The notes: generated by a model not told the origin, from the letters alone. Counted from the first letter of the stretch, positions 10,758 through 24,121 are shown. The stretch is 64,000 bases of DNA from Clitoria ternatea (GCA_037962975.1 CM075669.1:250889351-250953350); one strand, 5' to 3'. Numbers and translations: made by a program.

Positions 10758-13700
10758 TTAATGAAATAGCTCAGGATATTGTTGCCTCATAGCGTCTTCA
10801 CATTCCCAAGTATGTATAATACACTGATCCTGCTGCCATGCAACCTTGACCAACTGAACATTCTTGCTTTTCAAGTGTTTTACCGATCGGTCCACTATAC
10901 CAGTGGGCTCGGCTATAGTGGTCAGGTTTTCCCAGATTTCAACATCATCATCAGGCATCTCATGGGTAGGATCGGGCAAATACTTTCTCAATTGAGAAAC
11001 ATGGAACACGCTATGCAGATTTGATAAATGAGAAGGCAACGCTATCTGATAAGCTACAGGGCCGACTCTCTTCAATATTTCATATGGACCAATATACTTT
11101 GGGCTCAATTTCTTGCTTTTTGGAGCTCTCCCAATACATTTACTAGGAGGAACTTTCAAGAATACTCTGTCACTGACCTGAAACTCAAGTGGTTTCGTCG
11201 GCTTGTCATGATAACTTTTCTGACGATCCTGGGATGCTTTCATTTTATCTCTGATCATCTAAATCTGCTTGGAGGTCTGCTGCACAATCTTAGGCCCTAA
11301 CATTAGGCTCTCACCAGTCTCTGACCAGCAAAGAGGTATTCGACACTTCCTGCCATATAGAGCCTCATATGGAGCCATACCTATGCTGTTGTGATAGCTA
11401 TTATTATAGGTAAATTCAATCAATGGAAGGTATTTCTCCCAGCTACCACCATGCTCTAGCACACAGGACCTCAACAAGTCCTCTAAACTCTGAATAGTTC
11501 ACTCGGACTGCCCATCTGTCTGAGGATGATAGGCCGAACTCAATCGAAGCTTCGAACCTAACTCCTGATGCAAACTCCCCCAAAATCAGGAAGTAAACCT
11601 CGGATCTCTATCCGACACAATAGAAGATGGAACACCATGCAGTCGGACTATCTCACTAATATACAACTGTGCTAGTCTCTGCAAGGGGTAACTCATATTG
11701 ATAGGCAAGAAATGTGCAGACTTTGTTAACCGATCCACAATAACCCAGATAGCATCATGACCACTATGAGTCCTGGGTAATCCCATTACAAAATCCATAG
11801 CAATAGTATCCCATTTCCACATGGGAATCTCTAAAGGCTGTAAACCACCGGATGGTTTCTAATGTTCAACCTTTGCTTTCTGACAGATTATACAATGAGC
11901 CACGAAGTCAACTACATCTCTTTTCATTCCAGTCCACCAGAAATGCAATTTCAAATCATGATGCATCTTGGTAGTACCCGGATGAATACTCGGCATACTC
12001 CTATGTGCTTTATTGAGTACCATTTGTCGTAAATCACCAGAACCAGGTACATAAATTCGACCTTTCACTCGGCAAATGCCATCAGAACCCTCGGTTAAGA
12101 ATAGGTCCTTGCCTTTAGCCTGAGTTTCTTTCATCTCGGCTAAGTAAGAATCAGACATCTGCTGTACATAAACAAGCTTCAAGAACTCATTGGCTATTTT
12201 CAAAGTACCAAGAGTCACTTTTCCGAGCGGAGAAACATCCACGCGCAGATTCATATCTCTGAATTGCTCGAGTAACTCCATCTCTTTAACCATCATAACT
12301 GCCATATGAATGGATTTCTGACTTAAGGCATCAGCTACAACATTTGCCTTTCCCAGGTGGTATTTCAAATCGAACTCATAGTCTTTCAGAAATTCAATCC
12401 ATCTCCTCTGCCTCATATTCAACTCTTTCTGGTCAAATAGATATTTCAAACTTTTATGGTCACTACACTTCGAATTTAGAGCCATAAAGATAATGCCTCC
12501 ATATTTTCAGTGCAAAGACCACAGCTGCAAGCTCCAAATCATGCGTAGGATAATTCTGTTCGTGCGGTCGCAACTGACACGAAGCATAAGTAATCACTTT
12601 GCTATTCTGCATCAATACACATCCAAGACCCAGCCTGGATGCATCACAATAAACCACAAAATTTTCCTGCAGATTAGGCAATGCCAGCACAAGAGTAAAA
12701 GTCAATTTAGCCTTTAATTCTTGAAAACTCTTTTCACACTCGGAAGACCACTCAAAAGGAATATTCTTTCGGGTTAGCTTGGTCAATGGCAATGCAATTT
12801 TAGAGAATCCCTCAATGAATCTCCGATAATAACCAGCTAAACCCATAAAACTCCTAACCTCGGTGACCGACTTAGGTCTTTCCCAAGTCATAACAACTTC
12901 GATCTTTGAAGGATCAACCGAGACACCTTCACTGGAGATAACATGACCCAGAAATTGAATCTTGTCCATCCAGAATTCACATTTAGATAATTTAGCAAAT
13001 AATTGCTTCTCTTTCAGCACTTGAAGTACCAAACGAAGATGCTCTTCGTGCTCCTCATGCGACGTAGAATAAATTAGAATATCATCGATAAATACCACCA
13101 CAAACTGATCCAAATAAGGATGAAAAATGTTGTTCATATAATTCATGAACACAGCAGGAGCATTAGTCACACCAAACGGCATTACCACATATTCATAATG
13201 ACCATATCGGGTCCTGAATGCCGTTTTAGGAACATCAGCAGCTTTTACTCGGATCTGATGGTATCCCGATCGTAAATCAATCTTAGAAAAGACTGATGCA
13301 CCATGCAACTGATCAATCAAGTCATCAATTCTAGGCAATGGATATTTATTCTTGATTGTCAGCTTATTTAATTGGCGGTAATCAACACATAACCGCATAC
13401 TGCCATCCTTTTTCTTAACAAGTAACACTGGAGCACCCCACGGTGATATACTAGGTCGGATAAACTGTTTCTCTAGCAACTCGTCAACTTGTTTCTTTAA
13501 CTCTGCTAACTCAGCAGGAGACATCCTATAGGGAGCACTGGAGACTGGTTCGGCTCCAGGAATCAGATCAATAGAGAACTCAATTTCTCTATCAGGAGGA
13601 ACACCAGGTACATCCTCCGGAAACAACTCGGAAAAATCACACACAACAGGAATATCACGGATTCTAGACTCACTCTTTCCATCAGTCATACAAAATAACA

Positions 13701-15200
13701 TAAATAGCTGAGATATACCTTGAATTTCACAATCATCGGCTTTCTGATTAGGAAAGATCACCCGCCGGTTCCGATAATCAACTAGGACTTTATTGGCTGA
13801 TAGCCAATCCATACCAAGGACAATGTCAAGACCTCTCAAAGGTAGACATATCAAATCAGCCATAAAACATTTATCACCCAAAGTGAAGGATACATTTTTA
13901 CACATCAAAGAAGTCTATAGTTTAGCACCAGTCGGGTTAGATACATTCAATGCCCGATTCATAGCAATAACAGGTAATCTCATACGTATCACACAATCAT
14001 TAAAGATAAAAGAATGAGTTGCACCCGAGTCAAACACCATATTAAGAATGGTATTCCCGAGTGAACACTTACTCTGAACAAGGTCACTGGCTTGAGCAGC
14101 CTCCTCAGCAGTGATGGTATAAACTCGGCCTGCAGCTGGTGAATTAGAAGTCCCAGCCCGATCCTTCTCGGCATCATAGAATTGTTACCACGTCCATCAT
14201 TTCCTCTGCCTCCTTTATTACCATTTCCACGGCCTCGTCCTCGGAAGCCTCCTCGGTTTACACTAGCATTAGATTCAGTCGGTTGTAAAAGAGGACAGTT
14301 AGGATGAATGTGTCCTTTCTCATTGCAGTGATAACAAATAACCTCTTCTTCTTTATCACAGTTTCTAGCATAATGATCACCACCATATCTGAAACATTTA
14401 ATGTCTCTCGGAAGACTCACCGATCGGCCACCAGAGTTTACTCGGCCTCAGGATTTAGAGGATGATCCACCTCTAACAAACTTCCCTTGCTTTTTGAAAC
14501 TGATAGGTGGTAACTTCGAAGAACTATCAGATCTACTGCTTGATCCAGTATAAGCTTTGTCATTTTCTTCATAGATTCGACATTTGTTAACAAGAATAGG
14601 AAAGCTCCTGATTTCTTGGTGTCTAAAAGCCTTCTTGATTTTTGGTCTCAGACTACTCTCAAATTTAATGTATTTCAAACCTTCAGTACCCGGCTGATGA
14701 AAAGGAGGATAAAATAAATAGAGTTCCTCAAATTTTGCTGCATACTCTTCCACACTAAGATTGCCTTGTCTTAGCTCCATGAATTCTAATTCCTTCCTAC
14801 TTCTTACAGTGTTTGGGAAGTATTTTTCAAGGAAACATCCCTTGAAATTCTCCCAAATCAACTCAGTTCCCATAGCTATCAGTCGGGCTTTTGTCATCTT
14901 CCACCAATTTTCAGCTTCTTTTTGAAGCATGAACACAGCATACTCGACTTTTTGTGCTTCCGTGCACTGTAGACTATCAAAGATCCTTTCCAGATTCTGG
15001 ATCCATGCATAAGCTTGGTCAGGATAAGAACCTCCATGGAATTCAGTCGGTTTACGTTTTAGGAAACAATCAAGACTATGATTGTCAGACGTTTGGGGTT
15101 GGTTCTTCCTTTCTAGAATGTCAGCAAAAAGCTGGAAGGCAGCAGCCATTGCATCCATAGCTGGATGATCAGCCATTCTTATCCTAAAAATAATCGCCAT
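10758..15200 (-). pseudogene. Tekay gag-pol polyprotein, broken by six stops and two frameshifts
   Basis: The start used is 15200, though the first initiator could be the inner Met at MADHPAMDA. Gag (15200-14448) has the Retrotrans_gag core. Of the two zinc knuckles at about 14380-14300, the first has Tyr in place of its second Cys (CFRYGGDHYARNC) and the second is intact. The protease DSG is near 14030. The RT has the VFIDDILIY active site near 13085. RNase H follows to 12463. The HHCC zinc finger and DDE core of integrase lie at 12020-11490. A GPYEIL segment and a chromodomain-like tail (IVDRSVK ... ECEDAMRQQYPELF) end at 10758. Stops: 14448-14450 TGA, 13915-13917 TAG, 11859-11861 TAG, 11586-11588 TGA, 11499-11501 TGA, 11259-11261 TAG. 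Frameshifts lie near 14170 and near 12465. It cannot make a full polyprotein. Confidence 0.92.
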
Positions 15201-15340
15201 ACTTTAGTACCTTTCATGGATAAGAAGGCAATTTATTTATAGTTGATTTCCTCAACTATAATATTTAACAACCATAATATGATTTCACTCAATTCATAGC
15301 ATTTAGTAGCTTAACCTTGGCCTTGGACCTTTTCAAGTTT

Positions 15341-15352
15341 GCTCTGATACCA
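15341..15352 (-). other. Primer binding site for initiator tRNA-Met
   Basis: The minus strand reads TGGTATCAGAGC, complementary to the 3' end of plant initiator tRNA-Met. It lies three bases inside the end of the 5' LTR. Confidence 0.95.
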
Positions 15353-17887
15353 AAATAAAACATCCTAATATTTAAAATTAAATTTCTAAAATCCAAATAA
15401 ATTTTTCATAAATAGTTTAAATTTTAAAACAGGATTTGGATTAATGTAATAATACTGTCAACATTACATCAACCTGCCATTCATAAATACATATATTTTA
15501 CAAACTGGTATACACAGGAGCCGGCCAAGGCTACTACAAAACAACTATGTGCATCATGTACCATACATATATATACATTATGCTCCGAGCAGGCTGAGTG
15601 ATCTCATATCTCATCGCTACGTCCTATATCCACTGTAAAAATAACAACAAATAGGGGGTGAGCATAAACATGTCAAATGATAGTTATTGAATCGGATTAA
15701 GTGTCCAATTCATAACTATATATAAATCATAACCATATCACATAATCTTATCATATATCATTCATTCTCATATCATCAAATGATCATATCATCATGTTAT
15801 TCTCAATAACATATATCAATGCATTCATATGCTCAATCAAATGGATCTATTATTAAGTCTTTTAATTTTGTGTTGCAACACTGGCTCTCAGCCATAACTC
15901 AGCTCTCAGCTGATCCGGCCATTTTACTGGTACCAAACCGTTTGCCCTCTCACGTGACACAATCACTCCCAGCGACAACGGTAGTGTCATGGGCTAAACC
16001 CCGAGCCCCGCTCAAGAGGTTTGCCTTGGGTCCCACCCAAGGTCTTTTGTAAAATCCTCGAAACCACATTATATTTCATGTTTATTCATCATATAAGCAT
16101 CCCATGCTTTATCAAATGCATCTCATGCATTCATATCATGAAAACTTCATGAATATCATTCATATCATCATCATTAATCACATATCATCATCATATTTCC
16201 TACTGCATCTCACGCATAGGAATCATCATAAATTCACACATGTAAATCATGTCTCATGCCAATTCAATTTCTCAATAACAACCACATATGAACGAAAATA
16301 CCATAAAACACGTATATAACACATATCACATATTCAGGATTTCTTACTAATCACAACAACACTATCCCGAATCCGTTCATAAAATATGCATTTAAAATGT
16401 AAACGCTCCCCCTACCTGGAATAAAGAATTCCAGCAGCTCCTCAGGCTATACCCAATCACAGTTCAGAAGTTCCGACTAGAATTTCTAACTCTGAACCCG
16501 TCCAAAGCTTCTTCTTCCTAAAAGCCAAGCTTGCACGTGAAAGAGAAGAAGTGAAGATTGGTCTCCTCTTTGATTGATAATTTCTAGTAAAGATTGGAAA
16601 AGAAAAGGATTAGAGGTGATGTTTTACACTTTTAAATTCCCAGCTGATCCAACAGTAGAATTTGATATAAATCGTTCATGAAAAAGAGACGTGAACGAAG
16701 TGAAGAAGTACGATACACGTATATTAAGAGATAAGGAAGAAACAAGATATTTAAAAGAAAAAAGGATAGGACAATAGAGAGGGTCCCATACTTAGAAAAA
16801 GACAAGAGAATCTGCTAGAATTTAGAACAATAGAACGACGTGGAAGAACCTCGATGATTGAAGTAAATATCAGTTCTGACATTGTTTAGATATTTTGGTA
16901 TATCTCTCTCATATATTAATAAATTTTAATAAATTTGGTCTTGTTGGAAAGCTAAGACAACGAGGAATAACTTTGTAGTTGACCATGTTTCCAAATTCCA
17001 ACTCTAACATGGTAAAAAGATTGAATTGAAAGTACTCAGGAATATCTCTTCCGAGACAGATTCATCAGAGTCTCTTTTTGTTCAGAATTGCTTCACTCGG
17101 AAGGAATTAACTCGGAACTGTTTCTATTTGAAACACAGTCGTAATTCTTCTTTCCTCGGAAGTAACCCACTCAGAAATGTCTCACCCGGAGACACCTCAT
17201 TCAGAAATATCCCACTCAGATATATCTCTACCTGAGTCAAAGCCTTTCTTTACTCGAAAATATTTCTCTCGGAAGTGCGTCACTCAGAAGTCTTACAACC
17301 GGAAGGATCATTCGGAGTCGAAGTTCAGTCCTCTCGGAAATCTTTCCACTTGGGAATATCACTCGGAGTCGAAGACAATCTCGAAGACGAACCCGAGCAC
17401 AAGCTCTCGGCAACTTTGAATATGGCTCAAGCACAGGCTCTAGATGATCTTTAAGACACCCTAGCACGAATTGAATGAAAGGGTTCACCACTCGGATATT
17501 TACTTTCCCTGGGACTATTCACTCGAAAACGTACTCATTCAGAGTTAAAGTCTTTCTCTGTCCAGAAGTACTTCCCCTGGAAAAACTCACTCAGTATGTA
17601 TCAATGAGTGCCATACCACACGGAAATCAGAAATTTCTCACTTGATACCATCCTACTTGGAAATGTCTCACTCAGTGCCATCCCACACGGAAGTGTCACA
17701 CTCGGAGACATCCCACTCAGGAAAGTTGCACTCAACTCGGAGATACCCCACTCAGGAATTCAATACTCAGAAATATCTTGGCCCGAGAAGTACTTATTCG
17801 AAATCAAAGCTTTTCTTCGCTCGGAAGTACTTCTCTCGGAAACGACCCATTTGGAAACGTTTCACTCGGATTTACCTCACTCAAAAG

Positions 17888-20482
17888 TGTAACATCCTGA
17901 TTATTGAATTAATGGGCAGATTAGGATTAATTGCTGATTGAGATTGAGTGCTGACTAAGTAAAAGAGGCATGGGATGACGCATGTACCCTCTTGGCAGGA
18001 TAATAACTTCAGTTTCACGTTTCTACCCACTCTCTGCTCATTTCTCTTTCGTACATGCTGAACCACTTCTCCGTTCTCTCTGCTTCTTCTTCTTCTTCTT
18101 CCTCATCAGCGACATTGTAGTGCCTTGGAGACTTGAAGTCCTCCACTGTTAGTGAGGGTCAGACTATTCGAGAGTGTGGAACCAGCTTTTCGTTTCTCCA
18201 AGCTGAGTGCAGAGTTTGACTGGGTTCGAAGGTCGTTGAGCAAGAGAGAGTGATTGAAGGAACGATTGGAGCAACCGATCAACGTTGAAAGTCCGAGGAA
18301 CGTCTTGTAGGTAGGGGGATGATTTACATCTCAAATGCATGGTTTATGGACGGGTTCCGGGTGAAATTGCTTTACTGTGTTGTGTTATACTTGAAATGTG
18401 TTAATTGATGTGTTGTGGTTGAGTAACAGTTTATGAAATGCCTGGATTTATGATAACTGTGATCTGTGTAATGTTGTGTTGATTTCTGTCCATGAATGCA
18501 TGTTCACTTGTATGTGATGTATGTGGATATTATTGTGAATGCCGAGTGCATGTGCTGTGAACCAGTGTGAATACCGAATGCATGTGGTGTGAAAATGTTG
18601 TGCTGGTTCTGGAGTGATTTTATATTTAAAAGCATGAGGTGCATGTGACTGACATTTCGAATGCCTAGTGTATATGTGTGGACTGTTTGTCGATTCCCGG
18701 GTGGGATATTATCTGAATAAGCATGGGATGCTTGTTGTGAAATGCATAAGGTTGCATATATAGAAAAAGGGTGGCCCGTGGAAGGTCAGGAACCCTATGT
18801 GATGATTTCTAGTTACAGATTCTTGGGCTAGATCCTGTGAGAGCCCGTGATAGCCGATAGAGCTAGAGTTAAGTCTCCAGACATCACGAGGTGACCAGTA
18901 TCACGCGGGAAGGGCTAATGGATGTGAGGCCAGGAAGGAATCTGTAACTGAAATTATTGTTTAAGTCGGATCCGCATGCATGTGTATTGGTGCATCGTTA
19001 TCAAGAATAACATGATTGATATAACCTTGAATGATTAGAGTGAATTCTGACTGAATGATGTTGTATGGGTGAATTCCGATTGAATGACAGTGTGTGTTGT
19101 TGATGTTGGTTGTGATATCCGAGTGCGTGGTTGATAATGTAATGGCTGATCCGAGTCAATAACTGTCATTTAATATGTAAAATGCTCACCCCTACTTGTG
19201 GCTATATTTTTCAGTGGATATAGGTCGGGATGGTGAATGATGGGGGGACTTCAAACCGTGTGAAGTGTACTTGTATATATATAGATGTTGTGTACATAAT
19301 GTGTATAGTTTTGATGTAGCCTTGGCCGACTCCTAAGTACACTATTTTGTTTTGAATATATTTATGAATTTGAATTCTCTCGGATTGAGAACATATATAT
19401 ATAATGCTAAGATGTTGTTTGAATTACCAGTGAATGTTATTGTATGAGAAATGTCAAGAGTCACAACGTTTCTGAGTGAGAAATTGACCCAATGAACCAC
19501 TTCCAAAGGAATAACGGTTAGAGTGTTGAGTAAGGTATATATATTCTAGAAAACCTCCTCCGAGTGGATAAGGTTATATATATTCCGAGTGGATAATGTT
19601 ATAATATTCCGTGTAAGTCTTAATCTAGTAAACTCTTCCGAGTGAAGACAGGTTGAGCTATTTCCGAGTGAAGGATGGTTAAGGTGTTTTCCGAGTGAGG
19701 AAGATCTAAAATATTCCCGAGTGAAGAATGGGTAAAATGCTTCCGAGTGATGAAGGGACAAGGTAACTCTGGGTGAGGCAAATCCGAGTGAAACGTCTCC
19801 GGGTGGAACGTTTCCGAGTGAAGTGTCTCAGAAGCGAAAAGCTTTAGTTTAAAACACATCTCGACTGAGTAGTGAATACCCGAGTGGGAAATTCCCGAGT
19901 GGGAAGGTACCGAGAGATGATACCGAGTTACGTGTGGTACGGTACCAACTGGAATATACCGAGTGACTCTGTTCCTGGGAGAGTACCTCTGGACTGAGAA
20001 AGACTCTAACCCCGAGTGAGTATGTTTCTGTGAATAGTTTCCGAGGAAAGGTTCATTGATTCCGAGTGGAAATAGCTGAGAGAATCATTTCCCGAGTGAA
20101 GCATGTTTGTGATGAGACCTTCCAGAATAAGAATAAGGATCTGGCTAAGTAAAAATTTACTGAGTGATGTATGACCCGTGGGGACCGCTCCCGAGTGAGC
20201 GGAGGTTCCGATTTCGAGTGACGGTATGAAAATACCAAGTGAGAGACTCGCTCTAGCAAGTAAGGGCTCGCTTAAGCGCTTTACGTTGGTTTCACTTAAC
20301 CGACCGGGATCTCATCAAGCGAGTGGCACCCTGACCCGGTTTTCTGCTTCTCTTGACTTCGGGTTTGTTTTATTTTATCCCGACTCCTATTCTGGACTGC
20401 TTTGTGAACGTTTGGAACGTTTGAGTTTTGGAAAAATTTTCCCCTGTCTCGGATTTACTTCTATTTAAGTCGGGTTGTTTCA
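17888..20482 (+). mobile_element. Nested solo LTR of a related Tekay-like family, opposite orientation
   Basis: It begins TGTAACATCCTGA and ends GGGTTGTTTCA, with a 5-bp target duplication AAAAG at 17883-17887 and 20483-20487. The left LTR of the host element carries the unfilled site (CTCAAAAGTGTCTC at 10425). At 2595 bp it has no PBS, PPT or coding sequence, so it is a solo LTR, probably from LTR-LTR recombination. Shared blocks with the other Tekay LTRs are a TTC-rich run near 18090, CTCACCCC with CAGTGGATATAGG near 19190-19225, and GTAGCCTTGGCCGACTCC near 19317. Its CCGAGTG array lies after that last block. Confidence 0.95.
19540..20225 (+). repeat. CCGAGTG array in the solo LTR
   Basis: About 25-30 copies of CCGAGTG (with CCGTGTA, CGGGTGG variants) are spread over 690 bp, each embedded in short AAG/GAT-rich filler. 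The motif matches the array of the host LTR in sense orientation but sits near the 3' end of the LTR instead of the 5' end. Confidence 0.85.
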
Positions 20483-20759
20483 AAAAGTGTCTCATTCAGA
20501 CACAGTTTTTCTTCACTCAGAAACATCTTAACTTTACTTCACTCGGAAGTAATTCTCTCACTCAGAAAGATCTTACTTGAAATCAGATCCCTTCCTTCAC
20601 TCGGAAAGTCTTATCTTAAACATGATTCACTCGGGAACGTTTCACTCGTCCGAAATCAGACTCGGAAATTCTTCACTGATAACGGATTTCTGACGCTTTT
20701 TAATTAAAAAGAAACTCCACCGATTCTTAATGAATTATTTTCAAATTTAGGATGTTACA

Positions 20760-20764
20760 TTATT
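20760..20764. repeat. Right target-site duplication TTATT
   Basis: It follows GGATGTTACA and pairs with TTATT at 7894-7898. Confidence 0.8.
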
Positions 20765-20875
20765 CATCATTAAATTTTGTGTTGCAACACTAGCTTTCAG
20801 CCATATATTCAGTTCTCAGCTGATTTGGTTGTTTTAATGGTACCAAACTGTTTGTCTTCTCACGTAACACAAACA
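20765..20875 (-). mobile_element. Continuation of the old LTR remnant
   Basis: TTTTGTGTTGCAACACTAGC, CAGCTGATTTGG and TGGTACCAAACTGTTTG match the LTR at 8400-8510 at lower identity. This is the right half of the old LTR split at 7898. Confidence 0.6.
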
Positions 20876-21291
20876 CTATACTAAATAATTTTTTTTATTA
20901 ACGTAGTTTTTTATTTTTCATAAAAATAATAAAAGGTTTAACTAAGTATTTAGTCCCTATAACCATGATTATCAAAACAGGACCGGACCGATCGGTTAGA
21001 TTATGAATCAGACTCTTCATCGATGCGAACATGTCAAAAACTGGTTTCTTGTTAAACTAGTCAAAAATTGGGAAAACTTGTCAAAAACTGATTTTCACCC
21101 TCCATATCATTTAATTCATTTTTTAAATGGTATTTTTTTATCTTACTTAGTTTAGACTAGTGTGTTTTGAAAACATATTATAGTAAGATGTATAATATTT
21201 TGAACATTTCTTACTATGTGATGTTTAAATTCTAATGCAATTGTTAAATTTTTTATATATAAATATTATGTTATTTTTGTTTAATTGATTA
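20874..21291 (+). repeat. About 415-bp direct repeat, copy 2
   Basis: It repeats 5890-6306 in the same orientation with small differences, for example CGATCGGTTAGATT against CAATCGGTTGGATT. It directly follows the old LTR remnant. Confidence 0.7.
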
Positions 21292-24060
21292 TTATTCACT
21301 ATATAAAATATAATAATAATTTATTACTACCGATTTAACCAATAACCCTTAAACCGGTACTTTCATCAATAAAAATTATCCCGTGGTGAAAACATTGCTT
21401 ATAATAATTAAGTCCCTGTATTTTATTTTCCACATTTACTCCCTATCTAATTTTAGTACTGTTAACTTATTTCTGTTTTATTTTTTTATCATCATTGTTA
21501 GTTGAATAATTAACAAATCAACATTGATAACAATTACCAGTGTACATTGTTAGCAGAATAAAATTGATGACAGGAATTAAATTTGAACAAGAAAATAAAA
21601 TTAGAGGCAAAATACTAATTACTCTCTTTCCAATAACTAAATATATATGAATCTTAAAGATTTTAGCGGGGTTAAACTTAGATAAGCCATAATAAAATAA
21701 AATAAGGTGTTTTCTAAATTATACATCGTACGGAAGAACAACTTGAATACGCTGGATTCGTATAAAATAAATGAACAAATCCAATAAAATCATTCGTCAG
21801 TTAAAGTGCCACAAACCTTAAACAATGAAATAAACTGTTAGTCTTTTTTTTTTCTCAACAAATAAAATATAATAATTAGATTGGAACCCATATACGAAAA
21901 TTAACTGTAATATATAAATAAAAATCTCTAGACCAATGTAACCATAGAAACATTTAATTCTAAAGTTGAGCCACCACTAACTTCTATATTTAATCAGTTC
22001 TAACACTTGGTCTAAGGATAAGAATTAATGATTATCAAATACTACCACATAGCACACAACAATTAAGAATTGTTTAGGGTTGATTACATTGATTAGATCA
22101 GTATCTTGATTTAAGTAGCTTGACTGTACAATACTTACAAGAGTAAGCTACATGTACGTATCAGTCAAACCAAATACAAAAGTGCATGCAAATAATAATT
22201 GTGATGTAGTTTCCACCCATTTCTAATACAAACTCCTCACTACGCTTTTATAGATTGGTTTGATGAAAATTTATTGAGCAACAAACCCCCCCCAACCTGT
22301 AACAAAAATTGTCCAAATCTTTATTTTCACGTTGTAAGAAATAGTAAAGATGGTTAGTTATATATCACTATCATAGCATGCCCTTACAAGCAAGCACACA
22401 TGCTTACTAATTCAATATCTACAACTTATATTTTTAATATTAAATGCCTATTTGATATACAGTTGTAGAAATATAATTATAAAAATAAAAATTTTAAAAA
22501 TTAATATTAATTATTTATCAAAACTTCATACTAAATTTATTTTTTTAGAATTGGTGAGTTTAAACCTTCGAGACAAAGGAACCTGCAAACTTTAAGACGC
22601 ACAAGGCATTGCATTTGGTGGAGTCGTAGTTTAATGTTTTTTTATGTATGTGAAGTTGTGAACTGCGTTGATTCCGTGCTAAAGGCAACGCAGCCCCAAT
22701 TCTCACATTATCGTCAACGCTACTGTTTCCTTTTTCTATTTGTGTTCGTCTTACTATGCACATGTGAAATAATGAGTAACCCCACTTTTATCTTTATGTA
22801 GTATTTTTCAAATTTAAATTTACTTTTTACATTTTTATATATTTAATTTCAACTCAAAATAATATATATTTAATTTAGCTTGCTAACGTTAACTATATGT
22901 AATAATTATGTTGGTCTTTAAAATTTCTTACTTTATCATAAATGTGACCTACTAGGTTTTTAATTCTTTTTTCTCAAAATTAGTTGCTCAAATATTAGGG
23001 GTTGTATAGTTTTGTTTTTGTTTTTCTTATTTTTTAAAACTATTTTATAAAAACAAAATGAAAGTTAAAGTTAACAATTTGAAAATACTTGAATAATAAT
23101 TTATTTAAAAAAGTTTTTAGTTCCTATAAATATAGTTTTTTTTAGTTCATGTTTTATTGATTTTTATTCTTATAAAGTATAAAGGTTTTAAAAATATCGT
23201 TTGTTAAATCACGCATCTAAACATATTTAAGGATAATAAAATAATTAGAACGGTATAAATAGACAAGGCTAACATCACTCTAATAAATAAATAGTTATAA
23301 ATATCAAATTCTATAAATCTAACCATTGGATAATGTAATAATAACATAATATCTAGAGCAAATAATTAATTTGATCATGAAATGATTATGATAGGTCATT
23401 TTCTTCTATGAAAGAAGAAAACTCATCAAAATATCCCTGACAAATTTCAATTATTTTCGATGCATGTCCTTGTTAATTAGATTTTATCTTTTTTTTATAT
23501 TAATAGAATGAGAAACTCACTTTTTTTTCATTGATATCACGAGTAATTTTAAAATATAAAAAAACAAAAAAAATATTTAACTATAATAAATAAATTTCTT
23601 AATTGGTGTAAAGGTAGATAATTAGGTTTTGTAACAAGGATAGAAGATTTCACAAAAAAGAAAAAACCAAGTATAGGAGGAACTGGAAGTATAAAAAATC
23701 AATTGCTATTATTTAACAGAACTGAAACTGGAGGGGAAAATAATAATACCTTTAAAAAATTAATTCATATCCAGGGTGAGTTCTTAAAACCCCCCCTAAG
23801 AGAAAATGGCATTAAGAATAAGACCCCACAATGGTGAATTCTTTTAAAAACTCTAAACCCTATAAAAATGGCGTCAAAGCTGAAGACATGTCTCCAGTTT
23901 CAACAATGACAATGACTCGAATTCATTATTATACAGGGGTAGATAATCCAATACTTTTATATTCAATGAATTTTTGTTTGACCATAAAAGCTATACATCC
24001 GAACCCGTCTGTACATATTTTTTTTATCTTAAAATGTTAAGAAATTTTACAGGTCATTAT
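21292..24060. other. AT-rich intergenic region downstream of the RGLG-like gene
   Basis: No gene is supported. A higher-GC patch at 22565-22765 gives a 67-codon minus-strand frame with no recognisable family. It may be part of a small transposon. The rest is AT-rich with homopolymer runs. Confidence 0.4.
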
Positions 24061-24121
24061 TCATTCCTTATCAACAGGTAATATAAGAAAGTACAACAGG
24101 AACGGCTAAGGAATCTCCAAT

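Larger units (their letters stand above)
7899..20759 (-). mobile_element. Complete Tekay-type Ty3/gypsy (chromovirus) retrotransposon, decayed, with a nested solo LTR
   Basis: On the minus strand the order is: 5' LTR (15356-20759, interrupted), PBS, gag, protease, reverse transcriptase, RNase H, integrase, chromodomain-like C-terminus, polypurine tract, 3' LTR (7899-10703). The internal part is 4652 bp. The left LTR is 2805 bp, and the right LTR is 2804 bp once the 2600-bp nested insert plus TSD is removed. A 5-bp TSD (TTATT) flanks it. The Pol order with RNase H before integrase, the GPY/F region and a chromodomain-like end place it among chromoviruses. Long LTRs and an iMet primer fit Tekay/Del. 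Six nonsense codons and two frameshifts make it non-autonomous. Confidence 0.93.
15356..20759 (-). repeat. 5' LTR of the Tekay element, split by a solo LTR
   Basis: Segments 15356-17887 and 20488-20759 align end to end with the left LTR and differ from it mainly by scattered transitions. The interruption at 17888-20487 is the nested solo LTR plus its duplicated target. Without it the LTR is 2804 bp. Confidence 0.92.

Noticed and set aside
22560..22763. 67-codon minus-strand frame
   Set aside because: No recognisable domain, no splice context and no start context that favours it. Left as unassigned.
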